Positions 49,019-56,540 of a stretch of DNA of 64,000 nt are shown here, piece after piece (positions within the stretch are counted from its first letter, which is position 1; the number at the start of each line of letters is the position of its first letter). This DNA is from Dactylosporangium vinaceum (GTDB lineage: Bacteria > Actinomycetota > Actinomycetes > Mycobacteriales > Micromonosporaceae): NCBI RefSeq assembly GCF_019904175.1, contig NZ_CP061913.1, positions 3,596,001 through 3,660,000 on the forward strand, given 5' to 3'. The position numbers and the translations under genes were made by a program. Below the pieces are notes generated by a model that saw nothing but the letters and a program-made list of their open reading frames with translations, ran no database searches and was not told the origin of the DNA.

Positions 49019-51421
49019 TCAGGGGCAGGCGTCGGCCAGCTCGTGCAGCTGGGCCGCGGTCCAGCGCTGCTCGCCGTGCCGGTTGACGAGCACCAGCTCG
49101 GTCATCGCCGGCTGCCGGTTGGGGCACAGCGTGTCGGCCGCGGCCGGGGCGTGCCGCGGGTCGTGCAGCACCCGGGCGAAGCCCGGCCGGTCGAGGTCGT
49201 GCTCGGGGCGGGTCGGCTCCAGGTACACCACGAGGATCGTGGACAGGCCGGTCGGCGCGTTCGCGGGCCGGTCCGGCAGCAGCCGGTCCCCGGTGACGGC
49301 GGCCAGCCGGTAGATCCGGTTGGCCGTCGTGTCGGTGACCGTCGGTGTCCGGTCGTCCAGGCGCAGGTGCGCGCTGGGGTCGTTGCGCAGCAGGTTCGCG
49401 GCGAACTCGAGCTCGCGGCGCAGCGGCAGCTGCAGCGAGGCCTCGGCGGCGCCGGAGGCATTGCGCAGGACGCCGATCAGTGCGTCCGGGTTCTCCACGC
49501 GGCCGGACTCGGTGATGGCCCGGACCTCGGGTATGAGCTGCCCGGCGATGGTCAGGTCGAGCGCGGCCAGGAACTGCTGGCGGTCCTGGTCCGTCATGGT
49601 CCCGGTCCGGCCCCGGGTCATCGCATCGGCCGCGTTGAGCAGGACGGTCTGCAACGCCGGGTCGAGGGCGCCGACCTTCGGCGACGCCGACGGGTCGAAC
49701 TGCAGCGCGGCCAGGCGCCGGCGGGGAGCGGGGTCGAGGCCGTCCAGCGCGGGGCAGTACACCTGTGCTGCCTTGCTCTGCTGCCCGGCGGCCTTGTCGT
49801 AGGTCATCGACGGTGTCGACGCGGACTGGCCGGGGTCGATGACGCCCAGGTGCGTCGTGACCGGCGCCATGCCGGGGCTGACCGAGGCGATGGCCGTCGC
49901 GTCGCACGGTGCGCTGCCCTTGTTCGTCACCTTCACGCTCCACGTGCACCGCTGGCCGGTGCAGTCGCCGTCGTCGGCCTGGGTGACGAACGACGGCGCG
50001 GTGAGGCGCACGTGCTCCTGCGACGCGGGTGGTGCCGGTGCGCCTGGCGAGCCCGCCTGGTCCGGCGGTGGCAGCACCTCGCCGACGGCCTGCTCCACCT
50101 GGGCGAGCGTCGCATCGTCCGCTGTGGACAGTGTGACCCCGACATACGGCGGCACGTTGTACGGCTGGTACGCGGGCCGGAACCGCCCGCCCGTCGCGTC
50201 CGGCAGCGGCAGCAGCCCGCCCCGGCCACCGCGCAGCCCAGCCGGCTGCAGCGGCCCGAGCCCGCTCAGGTGCCCGCCGAACCACACCACCGACCGCGGC
50301 TCGGTGCGCGCCTTGACCAGCAGCCAGTCGCCGTTGTCGAGCACGTCGGCGTCGCGCCCGAGCCACGGCACCGTCCCGGCCGCCTTCGGGCTGCCCGACG
50401 CCGCGAACCGCACGGACTCGGCGAGGCCCTTGGGCGTCAGGGCGCGCCCGATGTCGATCGGCAGGATCAGCCCGTCCTTCGGCAGGATCCACTTGTCGGC
50501 GAGCGCCGACGCCTGCGCCGGGGCCCGCCGCGACCACCAGTTCACGTCGGCCCGCACCACGGTCCGGGTCCCGTTCGTGCGCACCTCGGCCCGCCCGCCG
50601 CCGGGATCGCTCACCGTGCCCGTGCCGAGCCCGGCCGCGGTCATCGTGAACTCGGCGTCGACGAGTGTGCCGTTGCGGTCCCCGAACGTCATCGCCGCAC
50701 GGGTACCGCGAGCGTCCGCGATCGCCGCCACCGCGTCCGCGATCCCGGCCGTCGGGGAGTCGTCGTGCGGTGTCGAGGAGCGCAGCGCGACGAACGCGAT
50801 GCCCGCGACGGCGGCGACCGCGATGACGATGACCGCGGCGCCCAGCCCGATCAGCAGCCGGTTGCCGGCCGGCCGGCCCGGTGGCGGCGTCGGGGGCGCG
50901 GGCGGGGCGGGGGGCGCGGGCCGCTGGACGGGCACGGGCGCGTACATCTCGACGGGTGCCGGCCGCGGCGGCGGGGCCGGCGGCGGTACGAACGGTCCCG
51001 GCTTGCGCGGTGCGGGCTGGACCGGGTCGGGCTGGATCAGTGTGGGCTGGGCCGGTGCGGGCTGGACCGGCGGTGGTTCGACAGGCGGTGTGGCCCACAG
51101 CGGCAGGCGATCGGTGGGGGCGTACCGGTCCGGCGCCGGGTCACGCTCGGTGACCGGCAGCGCGTAGGCGTCGTCGTAGTCGTCCACCACGGAGAGCTCG
51201 GTCTGCTCGTCGACGTACGCGGCAAGCACCTCGACGGGCGCGGGAGGCGGGGGCGGTGCGGGTGCCTCGGCGGCGGGCTCAGCCGGCTCGGGCTCGGGTT
51301 CGGCCCGGTCGGCGGCCTGGAACGGCGGGGCGGCCCAGGGCGAGGGCGCGTCGAACGGCGAGGCCGAGTGCCGCCCGGCCCGCCTCCACGGCGAGGACTT
51401 CTCCGGCTCGCCGTCGCTCAT
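49019..51421 (-). CDS. Large Pro-rich single-pass membrane protein, unknown function
   Basis: The 800-residue product has a cytoplasmic N terminus (1-180) very rich in Pro, Ala and Glu. One membrane helix (about 190-212, 'LLIGLGAAVIVIAVAAVAGIAFVAL') is followed by an outside part with a beta-rich first domain (about 225-420) and an immunoglobulin-like 'CTGQRCTWSVKVTNKGSAPCDATAIASVSPG' segment (four Cys). The helical C-terminal domain (about 560-800) ends 'NRHGEQRWTAAQLHELADACP'. I recognise no family. Start ATG 51421. It is divergent from another unknown gene, 82 bases away. Confidence 0.7.
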   Translation of the reverse strand: MSDGEPEKSSPWRRAGRHSASPFDAPSPWAAPPFQAADRAEPEPEPAEPAAEAPAPPPPPAPVEVLAAYVDEQTELSVVDDYDDAYALPVTERDPAPDRYAPTDRLPLWATPPVEPPPVQPAPAQPTLIQPDPVQPAPRKPGPFVPPPAPPPRPAPVEMYAPVPVQRPAPPAPPAPPTPPPGRPAGNRLLIGLGAAVIVIAVAAVAGIAFVALRSSTPHDDSPTAGIADAVAAIADARGTRAAMTFGDRNGTLVDAEFTMTAAGLGTGTVSDPGGGRAEVRTNGTRTVVRADVNWWSRRAPAQASALADKWILPKDGLILPIDIGRALTPKGLAESVRFAASGSPKAAGTVPWLGRDADVLDNGDWLLVKARTEPRSVVWFGGHLSGLGPLQPAGLRGGRGGLLPLPDATGGRFRPAYQPYNVPPYVGVTLSTADDATLAQVEQAVGEVLPPPDQAGSPGAPAPPASQEHVRLTAPSFVTQADDGDCTGQRCTWSVKVTNKGSAPCDATAIASVSPGMAPVTTHLGVIDPGQSASTPSMTYDKAAGQQSKAAQVYCPALDGLDPAPRRRLAALQFDPSASPKVGALDPALQTVLLNAADAMTRGRTGTMTDQDRQQFLAALDLTIAGQLIPEVRAITESGRVENPDALIGVLRNASGAAEASLQLPLRRELEFAANLLRNDPSAHLRLDDRTPTVTDTTANRIYRLAAVTGDRLLPDRPANAPTGLSTILVVYLEPTRPEHDLDRPGFARVLHDPRHAPAAADTLCPNRQPAMTELVLVNRHGEQRWTAAQLHELADACP

Positions 51422-51503
51422 CGCCGTCACCCCCCGGTGATTACTGAACGTCGTCAATGCGGTGCGCTGCGATGGTACCGCGTGCCCGCCCCCATGGAAC
51501 GGG

Positions 51504-52400
51504 ATGGAACGCGGCAACGGCGTGACCCCGGCTCAGCTCCAGCCGCCGCTGCCCGCCGCCCTGCAGGTCCTGAGCCGCTGGGCGCCGGCCCTGTGCGTCG
51601 AGGCGACAGCGGTGAGCGCCCCGATCCAGTGGCTCTCCCCGTGGGACGACCCGCCGCCACCCGAGCAGGCGGCCCGCTACGCCCGCCTCGAGTCGCTCCC
51701 GCGAGCGGTCCGCGTCCTGCGCCGCCCGGCCGTGAACCGGTTCGGCGTGGCCCAGCCGGAGCGGGTCGCCGAGCTGGCGTCGTGGCTGACCGAGGGCGCC
51801 GCGGCGGTCCTGGCCCCGGGGGAGCTGGCGCGGCTGGGGGAGCTGGTGCCGTACATCGCCGAGTTGCTCGTCACCTGGATCGCCGTCGACCCCGACGTGC
51901 TGCTGCTCGATGCGCCGGGTGAGCCGCCGCACCTGCTGCACCGCACCGGCGACCGCACGACCCGCTTCTCGCTGCGCCCGGCCGCGACCCCACCGGCGCC
52001 GGGGTCGGCGAGCCTCGCTGCGGTCGCCGAGCTGCTCGCGTTCGTCCTGCCGATCACGCCGGTGGGCGGCGTCGACTTCACCGTGCGCACCGCGGCCGCG
52101 CCGCCCGGGCCGGGCCTGGAGCCGGTCGAGGAGCGGCGGGTCCGCGAGCTGCTCTACCGGGCCGTGTTCATCCACGCGACGGCCATCGCCCACCCGGGGC
52201 AGGAGCTGGGCCGCCTGGCCGCCCGCCTGCTGCGCGACCTGCTCGACACGGCGGTGGCCACGGCGGGCGCCGGCGCGGCCTGGCACGCGTCGCCGCTGCC
52301 GGCCCCGCTGTGCTTCGCCGCCGAGGGCACGCCGGCGACGGTGGCCGTGACCGGCTCGGCGGGCACCGCCTACGTCACCTTCCCGGCCGTGGCGGGCTAG
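51504..52400 (+). CDS. Protein of unknown function
   Basis: A 298-residue soluble protein rich in Ala, Pro and Leu, without signal peptide, membrane helix or recognised motif. It reads as helical segments ('AALQVLSRWAPALCVEATAV', 'RVAELASWLTEGAAAVLAPGELARLGELVPYIAELLVTWI') and ends in a short strand 'AVTGSAGTAYVTF'. The start may be ATG 51504 or GTG 51522; a near-repeat of a motif from 31419 lies at the start. Its 3' end is duplicated just downstream. Its divergent neighbour is the large Pro-rich membrane protein, a possible partner. Confidence 0.6.
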   Translation: MERGNGVTPAQLQPPLPAALQVLSRWAPALCVEATAVSAPIQWLSPWDDPPPPEQAARYARLESLPRAVRVLRRPAVNRFGVAQPERVAELASWLTEGAAAVLAPGELARLGELVPYIAELLVTWIAVDPDVLLLDAPGEPPHLLHRTGDRTTRFSLRPAATPPAPGSASLAAVAELLAFVLPITPVGGVDFTVRTAAAPPGPGLEPVEERRVRELLYRAVFIHATAIAHPGQELGRLAARLLRDLLDTAVATAGAGAAWHASPLPAPLCFAAEGTPATVAVTGSAGTAYVTFPAVAG

Positions 52401-52519
52401 GGATCACGCGTCGCGGCTGTGCGTCGCCGCCGGGGGCACGGGGTCGACGGTGCCCGTGATCGGCTCGGCGGGCACCGCCTGCGTCACGCTCCCGGCCGTG
52501 GCGGGCCGGGCGTCACGCG
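52307..52519. repeat. Imperfect tandem duplication at the end of the unknown gene
   Basis: Bases 52307-52410 and 52416-52519 align without gaps over about 104 positions with about 14 differences. The left copy is the last 31 codons and stop of the gene at 51504; in the right copy the stop is CGG, and the copy runs into the end of the NUDIX gene (stop 52513-52515). Confidence 0.85.
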
Positions 52520-52905
52520 GGGGAGCGGGGCAGGAGGTGCTCGCGGAGCAGGGGTGCGAGGGCCAGGTCGCCGGGCGCCGCCGGGTCGATCCAGCGCAGC
52601 TCCTCGATCTCGGCGAGCGGCGCGACCGGGCCGGTGAGCGGGGCGGTGAACACGTCGGCGTCGACGGTGAAGCCGGCCTCGTTGGCGGCGGGCGCGGCGA
52701 ACCGGCCCAGGTGCCTGAGCGCGGCGGCGTCGACGCGCAGGCCGAGCTCCTCGTCCAGCTCGCGGACCAGGGCGTCGGCGGCGGACTCGGCCGGCTCCAG
52801 CTTGCCGCCGGGCTGCATGAAGACCGTCGTGCCGCGCTTGCGCACGACCAGCCAGCGGTCGTGCGGATCGCGGATGACCGCGGCGACGATGCGGAGCACA
52901 GGCAC
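52513..52905 (-). CDS. NUDIX hydrolase
   Basis: The 130-residue product has the full Nudix box 'GGKLEPAESAADALVRELDEELGL' (G-x5-E-x7-RE-x2-EE-x-G, about residues 33-55), preceded by 'RDPHDRWLVVRKRGTTVFMQP', so it should hydrolyse a nucleoside diphosphate derivative. I use GTG 52905 ('VPVLRIVAAVI'). There is no ribosome site but TAGTCT lies 8 bases upstream, so the message may be leaderless. Its promoter is shared with the divergent GntR gene, with the GntR-type palindrome between them. Confidence 0.88.
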   Translation of the reverse strand: MPVLRIVAAVIRDPHDRWLVVRKRGTTVFMQPGGKLEPAESAADALVRELDEELGLRVDAAALRHLGRFAAPAANEAGFTVDADVFTAPLTGPVAPLAEIEELRWIDPAAPGDLALAPLLREHLLPRSPA

Positions 52906-52927
52906 GGTGACGAGACTACTGGGCGGT

Positions 52928-52944
52928 GGATTGTTCAACGATCC
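52928..52944 (+). promoter_or_regulatory. Probable GntR operator at its own promoter
   Basis: GGATTGTTCAACGATCC is a dyad (GGAT.GTT / AAC.ATCC arms) centred in the divergent NUDIX/GntR promoter region, 12 bases before the GntR start. Its reverse complement recurs with one difference at 54767-54783. Confidence 0.65.
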
Positions 52945-52955
52945 GGCATTGTGCG

Positions 52956-53681
52956 ATGCTGCTGGGCGTGACGCGTGCTGCTGCTCCGGGTGACTGGGCC
53001 CTCCGGCTGGCGGATGATCGTGCACAGCTCGACCGGGGTGGCTACGGCGAGCGGGTGGCCGATGTGCTGCGGGACCGGATCACCGAGGGAACCTTCCCGC
53101 CCGGGATGCGGCTGAGTGAGGAGGCGTTGCGCGAGGCGCTCGGGGTCTCGCGCAACACGCTGCGGGAGGCGTTCCGGCTGCTGTCGCACGAAGGATTGCT
53201 GACGCACGAGTTCAACCGGGGTGTGTTCGTCCGTGAGCTCACGGCCGAGGACGTGCGGGATCTGTACGCGATCCGCCGCATCCTGGAGGGCGCGGCGGTG
53301 CGCGGGGTTCGCTCCGCTCCGGAGGGCGCGCTCGAGCGGGTCCGGGAGGCGGTGGAGTCCGCCGAGGAGGCGGCCGCACGGGGCGCGTGGGTCGAGGTCG
53401 GCACCGCGAACATGCGGTTCCATCAGGCCGTGGCCGGGCTGGCCGGGAGCCGGCGGGTCAGCGAGACGGTGCGGCGGCTGCTGGCCGAGCTGCGCCTGGT
53501 GTTCCTGGTGATGTCGGCGCCGCAGCAGTTCCACGAGCCGTATCTGCGCACCAACCGCGAGATCTACGAGCTGCTCGCGGCCGGCGACGCGAAGGCGGCC
53601 GACAAGGCCCTGGCCGTCTACCTGGACGCGGCCGAGCGCCAGTTGCTGGACGCCTTCGAGCGCGCACCGGACGTCGCGTAG
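52956..53681 (+). CDS. GntR-family transcriptional regulator (FCD subfamily)
   Basis: The 241-residue product has a winged helix ('RVADVLRDRITEGTFPPGMRLSEEALREALGVSRNTLREAFRLLSHEGLL', about residues 30-85) and a helical FCD ligand domain ('DLYAIRRILEGAAVRGV', 'NMRFHQAVAGLAGSRRVSETVRRL', 'EIYELLAAGDAKAADKALAVYLDAAERQLL') with the His/Asp residues that bind metal and acids. Relatives sense carboxylic acids. ATG 52956 is the most likely start; GTG 52968 is possible. It probably represses itself and the transporter at 54832 through the shared palindrome. Confidence 0.9.
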   Translation: MLLGVTRAAAPGDWALRLADDRAQLDRGGYGERVADVLRDRITEGTFPPGMRLSEEALREALGVSRNTLREAFRLLSHEGLLTHEFNRGVFVRELTAEDVRDLYAIRRILEGAAVRGVRSAPEGALERVREAVESAEEAAARGAWVEVGTANMRFHQAVAGLAGSRRVSETVRRLLAELRLVFLVMSAPQQFHEPYLRTNREIYELLAAGDAKAADKALAVYLDAAERQLLDAFERAPDVA

Positions 53682-54031
53682 AGGACCGGCACGAGCACCG
53701 CCGCGACGGCCACGTGCATGAGGCCGAGCGGGATCCTCGTCGACAGTGGCGTGCCCGGGTCGAGCAGCAGCGCGAACGACAGGACAAGCACGGCCAGGGC
53801 CACGGCGGCCCAGATCGTGCGGGCGTGGCGGGTGAGGCGTTCGAGTACGGCCAGCAGCAGCCAGCCCAGCAGCGCCGAGACGAGCGCGAGCAGCACGACC
53901 ACCACGACGTTGACGTCAAGCGGCGGGTCCTTCGCGTAGACGATCAGGTGGTGGCCGAACCCGATCACCGTGACCACCCAGATCAGCGCCGGTGCGGCGG
54001 CCGCGCCGAGGACGGCGAGGAGGCGGCTCAT
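53618..54031 (-). CDS. DUF6069-type four-helix membrane protein
   Basis: The 137-residue product has four hydrophobic segments (about 5-27, 38-62, 70-90 and 97-120) with the helix connection 'LLGWLLLAVLERLTRHARTIWAAVALAVLVLS', which I recall from DUF6069 proteins. The function is unknown. The ATG overlaps the stop of the TetR gene (ATGA), so it is under that regulator. Its last 64 bases are antisense to the end of the GntR gene. Confidence 0.75.
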   Translation of the reverse strand: MSRLLAVLGAAAAPALIWVVTVIGFGHHLIVYAKDPPLDVNVVVVVLLALVSALLGWLLLAVLERLTRHARTIWAAVALAVLVLSFALLLDPGTPLSTRIPLGLMHVAVAAVLVPVLYATSGARSKASSNWRSAASR

Positions 54032-54669
54032 GTGAGCGCGCCGTGCAGGAACAGGTCGACGAGTTCGTTGACGGTGACGTCGGGGGTGAGCGGTGAGCGG
54101 CCACGGGTGAACGCGAAGGTCAGGAACACGGCGGCCGCCTTCTGCGGGGCCAGCCGGAGCTGATCCCGTTCGGGCTCGAACAGCTCCGCCACCGCGGCGA
54201 GGGTGGCCGCCTGGGACTGCTCCCGGCCGGTCGAGGCCGAGCGCAGGGCGTCGGGCGTGGCCGAGCGCTGCATCGGGTGGCCCGTCGAGTGCAGCGAGCC
54301 GATCACCGCGCCCATCCGGCCGAGGTGGGCCTCGAGGGTCTCGGCCGCCTCGACCAGGCGGTCGGCCAGGGGCTGCTCGAGCGCGATCGTCTCCAGGTGC
54401 CGCAGGACGTTCGTGGGGTCCATGGCCCGCTTGACGACCGCCCGCAGCAGCTCGTCCTTGTCGGCGAAGACCCGGAACACGGTGGCCTCGCCGATGCCGG
54501 CGGCCCGGGCGATCTGGGCCGTGGTGACCTTGCTGCCGTACTCCGCGACGAGCGGCAGCGCGGTCTGTAGGATCATCTCGCGGCGCTGTTCGGTGCTCAT
54601 GCCCGGCGCTCGCCGCCGGGGCGTCTCGGTCGGGGTGGTGGCCGGCTGTGGTGTTGCGGATTCCGTCAT
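54028..54669 (-). CDS. TetR-family transcriptional regulator
   Basis: The 213-residue product has the TetR helix-turn-helix 'REMILQTALPLVAEYGSKVTTAQIARAAGIGEATVFRVFADKDELLRAVV' (about 30-80) and a helical ligand domain with a C-terminal 'AAAVFLTFAFTRGRSPLTPDVTVNELVDLFLHG'. ATG 54669 is used; a second ATG three codons upstream is possible. Two near-identical palindromes (54683-54729) lie directly upstream and are the likely autoregulatory operators. The operon includes the DUF6069 membrane protein. Confidence 0.9.
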   Translation of the reverse strand: MTESATPQPATTPTETPRRRAPGMSTEQRREMILQTALPLVAEYGSKVTTAQIARAAGIGEATVFRVFADKDELLRAVVKRAMDPTNVLRHLETIALEQPLADRLVEAAETLEAHLGRMGAVIGSLHSTGHPMQRSATPDALRSASTGREQSQAATLAAVAELFEPERDQLRLAPQKAAAVFLTFAFTRGRSPLTPDVTVNELVDLFLHGALT

Positions 54670-54682
54670 GCGCCTCACGGTA

Positions 54683-54729
54683 CGGAGTGAGTCCTCACTC
54701 CGTCAAGACCGGAGTGAGTGTTCACTCCG
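54683..54729 (-). promoter_or_regulatory. Twin TetR-type operators
   Basis: CGGAGTGAGTCCTCACTCCG (54683-54702) and CGGAGTGAGTGTTCACTCCG (54710-54729) are near-perfect palindromes whose centres lie 27 bases apart, in front of the TetR start codon at 54669. Confidence 0.75.
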
Positions 54730-54766
54730 CGCGGAGAAATCGGCCGATGCGCATAAGACTATTGCT

Positions 54767-54783
54767 GAATCGTTGAACAATCC
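54767..54783 (+). promoter_or_regulatory. Second copy of the GntR-type operator, upstream of the MHS transporter
   Basis: GAATCGTTGAACAATCC differs at one position from the reverse complement of the site at 52928-52944. It ends 48 bases before the transporter ATG, next to CTAGCT, suggesting control of the transporter by the GntR protein. Confidence 0.6.
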
Positions 54784-54831
54784 TCTAGCTTGAGGGTCTG
54801 CCTGCTCTGACGGTTCGTGAGGAGCTCATCG

Positions 54832-56154
54832 ATGGCGCAGCAATCCGAACGGCACCTGGCACCCCGGCGGGTCATCCTGGCCGGCCTGGTCGGCACCTCC
54901 CTGGAGTGGTACGACTTCTTCCTCTACGGCTCGGCCGCGGCCCTTGTCTTCGGCAAGCTGTTCTTCCCGTCCTTCGAGTCGATGACCGGCACGCTGCTCG
55001 CGTTCGCCACCTACGCCGTCGGGTTCGTGGCCCGGCCGCTCGGCGGGATCGTGTTCGGCCACTTCGGCGACCGCGTCGGGCGCCGGGGCGTGCTCGTCGT
55101 GACGCTCGTGCTCATGGGCGGGGCCACGTTCGCGATCGGGCTCCTGCCCACCTACGCCACCTGGGGCGCCGCCGCCCCGATCCTGCTGGTGGCGCTGCGG
55201 TTCATGCAGGGGCTCGGGCTCGGCGGCGAGTGGGGCGGCGCCGTCGTCATGACGATGGAGCACGGCGGCGCCGAGCGGCGCGGTCTCAACGCGTCGTGGC
55301 CCCAGGTGGGGGTACCGGCCGGCAATCTCCTGGCGGCCGGCGTGCTCTGGCTGCTCAACTCGGTGCTCACGGACTCGGCGTTCCTGTCGTGGGGCTGGCG
55401 GCTGCCGTTCCTGCTGTCGGGGGTACTGGTGTTCGTCGGCCTGTGGATCAGGTTCGCGGTCGCGGAGTCACCGCGGTTCGCCGAGGTCGAGGGGGCTTCG
55501 GCGACGGCGCGGATGCCGCTGATCGAGGTGCTCACCAAGCACCCGCGGGGCCTGCTCGTGGCCATGGCCGCCCGGGTCGGCACCGACGTCGCGTTCTACG
55601 TGTTCACCCTGTACGTGCTCACGTACGTCACCGGCACCGTGAAGCTCCCCCGGGACTACGCGCTGTCGGCAGTGCTCATCGGCTCGGCGGTGCAGCTCGC
55701 GCTCATCCCGCTGTTCGGTGCGCTCTCCGACCGCATCGGGCGCCGGCCCGTCTACGCCGCGGGCGCCATCGGGGCCGCGATCTGGGCGTTCGCCTTCTTC
55801 CCGCTGCTGGACACCGGCAACCGGGGCGCGATCGTGCTCGCCGTGGTCGTCGCGCTGATCGCGCACGCCGCCATGTACGGGCCGCAGGCGGCGTTCGTGG
55901 CCGAGCAGTTCTCGACGCGCCTGCGGTATTCGGGGGCGTCAATGGGGTACCAGATCGCGGGGATCCTGGGCGGCGCCCTCGCGCCGATCATCGCGGTCAA
56001 GCTCGTCGCGTCCACCGGCACCGCGACGAGCGTCTCCATCTACGTCCTGGCCGCGCTGCTGCTGACCGGCGTGGGGCTGGCGTTCGCCCGCGACGACCGG
56101 CCCGCGCAGCCGGAGTCGGGTGCGAGCCCGGCCGCCACCAGGGTGGCGGCATGA
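54832..56154 (+). CDS. MFS metabolite:proton symporter (MHS family)
   Basis: The 440-residue product has twelve membrane segments and MHS features: 'GTSLEWYDFFLYGSAAAL' in helix 1, 'GGIVFGHFGDRVGRRGVLV' between helices 2 and 3, 'RFMQGLGLGGEWGGAVVMTMEH' in helix 4 and 'ALSDRIGRRPVYAAGAI' between helices 8 and 9. Relatives import dicarboxylates, citrate, shikimate or osmolytes. GAGGAG lies 7 bases before ATG 54832. A GntR-type palindrome upstream links it to the regulator at 52956. It overlaps the next gene by ATGA. Confidence 0.92.
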   Translation: MAQQSERHLAPRRVILAGLVGTSLEWYDFFLYGSAAALVFGKLFFPSFESMTGTLLAFATYAVGFVARPLGGIVFGHFGDRVGRRGVLVVTLVLMGGATFAIGLLPTYATWGAAAPILLVALRFMQGLGLGGEWGGAVVMTMEHGGAERRGLNASWPQVGVPAGNLLAAGVLWLLNSVLTDSAFLSWGWRLPFLLSGVLVFVGLWIRFAVAESPRFAEVEGASATARMPLIEVLTKHPRGLLVAMAARVGTDVAFYVFTLYVLTYVTGTVKLPRDYALSAVLIGSAVQLALIPLFGALSDRIGRRPVYAAGAIGAAIWAFAFFPLLDTGNRGAIVLAVVVALIAHAAMYGPQAAFVAEQFSTRLRYSGASMGYQIAGILGGALAPIIAVKLVASTGTATSVSIYVLAALLLTGVGLAFARDDRPAQPESGASPAATRVAA

Positions 56155-56540
56155 CGACGCCAGTGGTGCGCAAGCGGCCGCGGGACGTGTGGACCGCATC
56201 GATCCTGCTGTGCTTCTACGGCCTGCTCGGGGTGCTGCTCGGGCTGTTCGTCATCGGCCTGCTGGCCGACGAGGACGATATCCCGGGGTTCCTGACCGCC
56301 CTGTTCTACGCCAACGTGGTCCTGGCCGCGGCCGAGATCGCCGCGGGCGCGTTCGTCTTCATCGGCCGGGAATGGGGCCGGCGCCTCGCCGTCGGCGTGT
56401 GTGTCCTCAATGGACTCGGTGGCATCGCGTCGCTTGGCGCGGGCGTGGTGCTGCAGGCCCTGGTCGCCATCCTGGTCAACCTCGCGATCATCGTCACGCT
56501 GCACAAGCCGGAAGTGAGGCAGTGGTGCCGGCCCGGGTGA
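56151..56540 (+). CDS. Small four-helix membrane protein
   Basis: The 129-residue product has four hydrophobic segments (about 14-38, 48-70, 76-95 and 98-118) and polar ends ('MTTPVVRKRPRDVW', 'HKPEVRQWCRPG'). No family is recognised beyond a general resemblance to small actinobacterial membrane proteins. The ATG overlaps the transporter stop, and its end overlaps the start of the solute-binding/VWA gene, so it is the middle of a three-gene run. Confidence 0.7.
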   Translation: MTTPVVRKRPRDVWTASILLCFYGLLGVLLGLFVIGLLADEDDIPGFLTALFYANVVLAAAEIAAGAFVFIGREWGRRLAVGVCVLNGLGGIASLGAGVVLQALVAILVNLAIIVTLHKPEVRQWCRPG

